This document shows positions 63,563 through 64,000 of a stretch of DNA of 64,000 bases, piece after piece. Within the stretch, counting starts at the first letter, position 1, and each line of letters starts with the position of its first letter. A program made the translations under genes and the position numbers. Source of the DNA: Photobacterium iliopiscarium (GTDB lineage Bacteria > Pseudomonadota > Gammaproteobacteria > Enterobacterales > Vibrionaceae); assembly GCF_003026395.1 (NCBI RefSeq), contig NZ_PYOO01000001.1:744001-808000 (forward strand), given 5' to 3'. Under the pieces are notes generated by a model. The model did not search any database, was not told the DNA's origin, and was given only the letters and a program-made list of their open reading frames with translations.

Positions 63563-64000
63563 ATGTCTGCTTCTCAAAAAAAAGTGCTAATTTTATTTGC
63601 TCATCCGTCGCAAAATCGTTCTGAAATCAATGTACCGTTATTTAATGCATCTAAAGGTTTTGATCACGTTACTACCGTGGATTTATATGCTGAGTATCCC
63701 AATTTTCGTATTGATATCGATAAAGAGCAGCGACGGTTACGCGATCATGATGTGATTGTATTTATGTTCCCATTGTATTGGTATTCCACGCCGTCGTTAT
63801 TAAAAGAATGGCAAGATTTAGTACTGGAATATGGTTTTGCTTATGGCAGTGAAGGAAAAGCGTTAGTGGGTAAAAAATTCCTATGTGCACTGACGGCTGG
63901 TGGCTCTGAATCAAGTTATCGTAAAGAAGGTTTCAATCACTTTACAATTCGCCAGTTATTACAGCCATTAGAGCAAATGACAGAATTAACGGGAATGGAG
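63563..64000 (+). CDS. KefF/KefG-like NAD(P)H quinone reductase, 3' end missing
   Basis: The frame opens at an ATG with AAGGAAAAC upstream and runs off the window at 64000 without a stop; 146 residues are visible. It begins KKVLILFAHPSQNRSEINVP, a flavodoxin-fold FMN site, followed by FMFPLYWYSTPSLLKEWQD (near residue 74) and LTAGGSESSYRKEG (near 111). These are features of the KefF/KefG/MdaB group of FMN reductases, which act on quinones or electrophiles and, in the Kef case, activate a potassium-efflux channel. The neighbouring aldehyde-response genes fit an electrophile-stress role. Family of about 190 residues, so roughly three quarters is seen. Confidence 0.88.
   Translation, partial: MSASQKKVLILFAHPSQNRSEINVPLFNASKGFDHVTTVDLYAEYPNFRIDIDKEQRRLRDHDVIVFMFPLYWYSTPSLLKEWQDLVLEYGFAYGSEGKALVGKKFLCALTAGGSESSYRKEGFNHFTIRQLLQPLEQMTELTGME

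Noticed and set aside
1..64000. CRISPR array, prophage or integron features
   Set aside because: No regularly spaced identical repeats, no phage structural or integrase genes and no attC-like array were seen on either strand.

Overview
The window is about 64 kb of AT-rich DNA from a marine gammaproteobacterium, most likely a Vibrionaceae member close to Photobacterium. Basis: formate hydrogenlyase, selenocysteine, YqhC/YqhD, ZevAB and AgaVWEF proteins resemble enterobacterial and vibrio homologues, intergenic DNA is very AT-rich, and a tRNA-Gly of vibrio-like sequence is present. The genus is an inference from composition and gene content, not a measured result.

Left part (1-19.7 kb): a cluster of large secreted proteins built from DUF11/Ig-like repeats and Asp/Asn/Gly-rich calcium-type loops. 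In order: the 3' part of a lectin/GEVED/DUF11 giant, a small one-domain secreted protein, a 1088-residue repeat protein, a 2193-residue protein with a likely C-terminal outer-membrane beta-barrel, an OmpA-like lipoprotein and a 919-residue repeat protein. Three share an N-terminal module and four end on the same kind of final beta-strand. This looks like a dedicated cell-surface structure with its own outer-membrane anchor or exporter, and it is the least described part of the window. A candidate sigma-54 promoter precedes the small gene. Two lipoprotein genes (Sel1-repeat and unknown) follow.

Middle part (21.7-44.1 kb): an almost self-contained formate hydrogenlyase island. It holds tRNA-Sec (selC), selA, selB; the hydrogenase-3 type operon hycBCDEFGHI; hydN-fdhF, where fdhF has an in-frame UGA selenocysteine codon followed by a SECIS hairpin; the activator fhlA; fdhD; hupE; and nickel maturation genes hypF, hypA, hypB, with an unusually long histidine-rich region in HypB. 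hycA and hypCDE are not in the window. TGTCGA motif clusters plus GG-N10-GC sigma-54 promoters lie before both hycB and hydN, and perfect FNR-type palindromes lie before selC and fhlA. Together these suggest anaerobic expression of the Sec machinery and of FhlA, which then turns on the enzyme with sigma-54.

Right part (44.3-64 kb): ordinary accessory chromosome. Small lipoprotein and unknown genes, tRNA-Gly(CCC), a CHASE-like/GGDEF diguanylate cyclase, an acetyltransferase, a flippase-like membrane protein, ZevAB-type metal uptake with a Zur-like palindrome, a MarR-controlled HlyD/DUF2955 efflux operon with two matching operators, a stand-alone LptA-like protein, an AgaVWEF-type mannose-family PTS, a GNAT protein, a REP-associated (Y1) transposase flanked by short repeats, the YqhC/YqhD aldehyde-response pair, and the start of a KefF/KefG-like quinone reductase cut by the window end.
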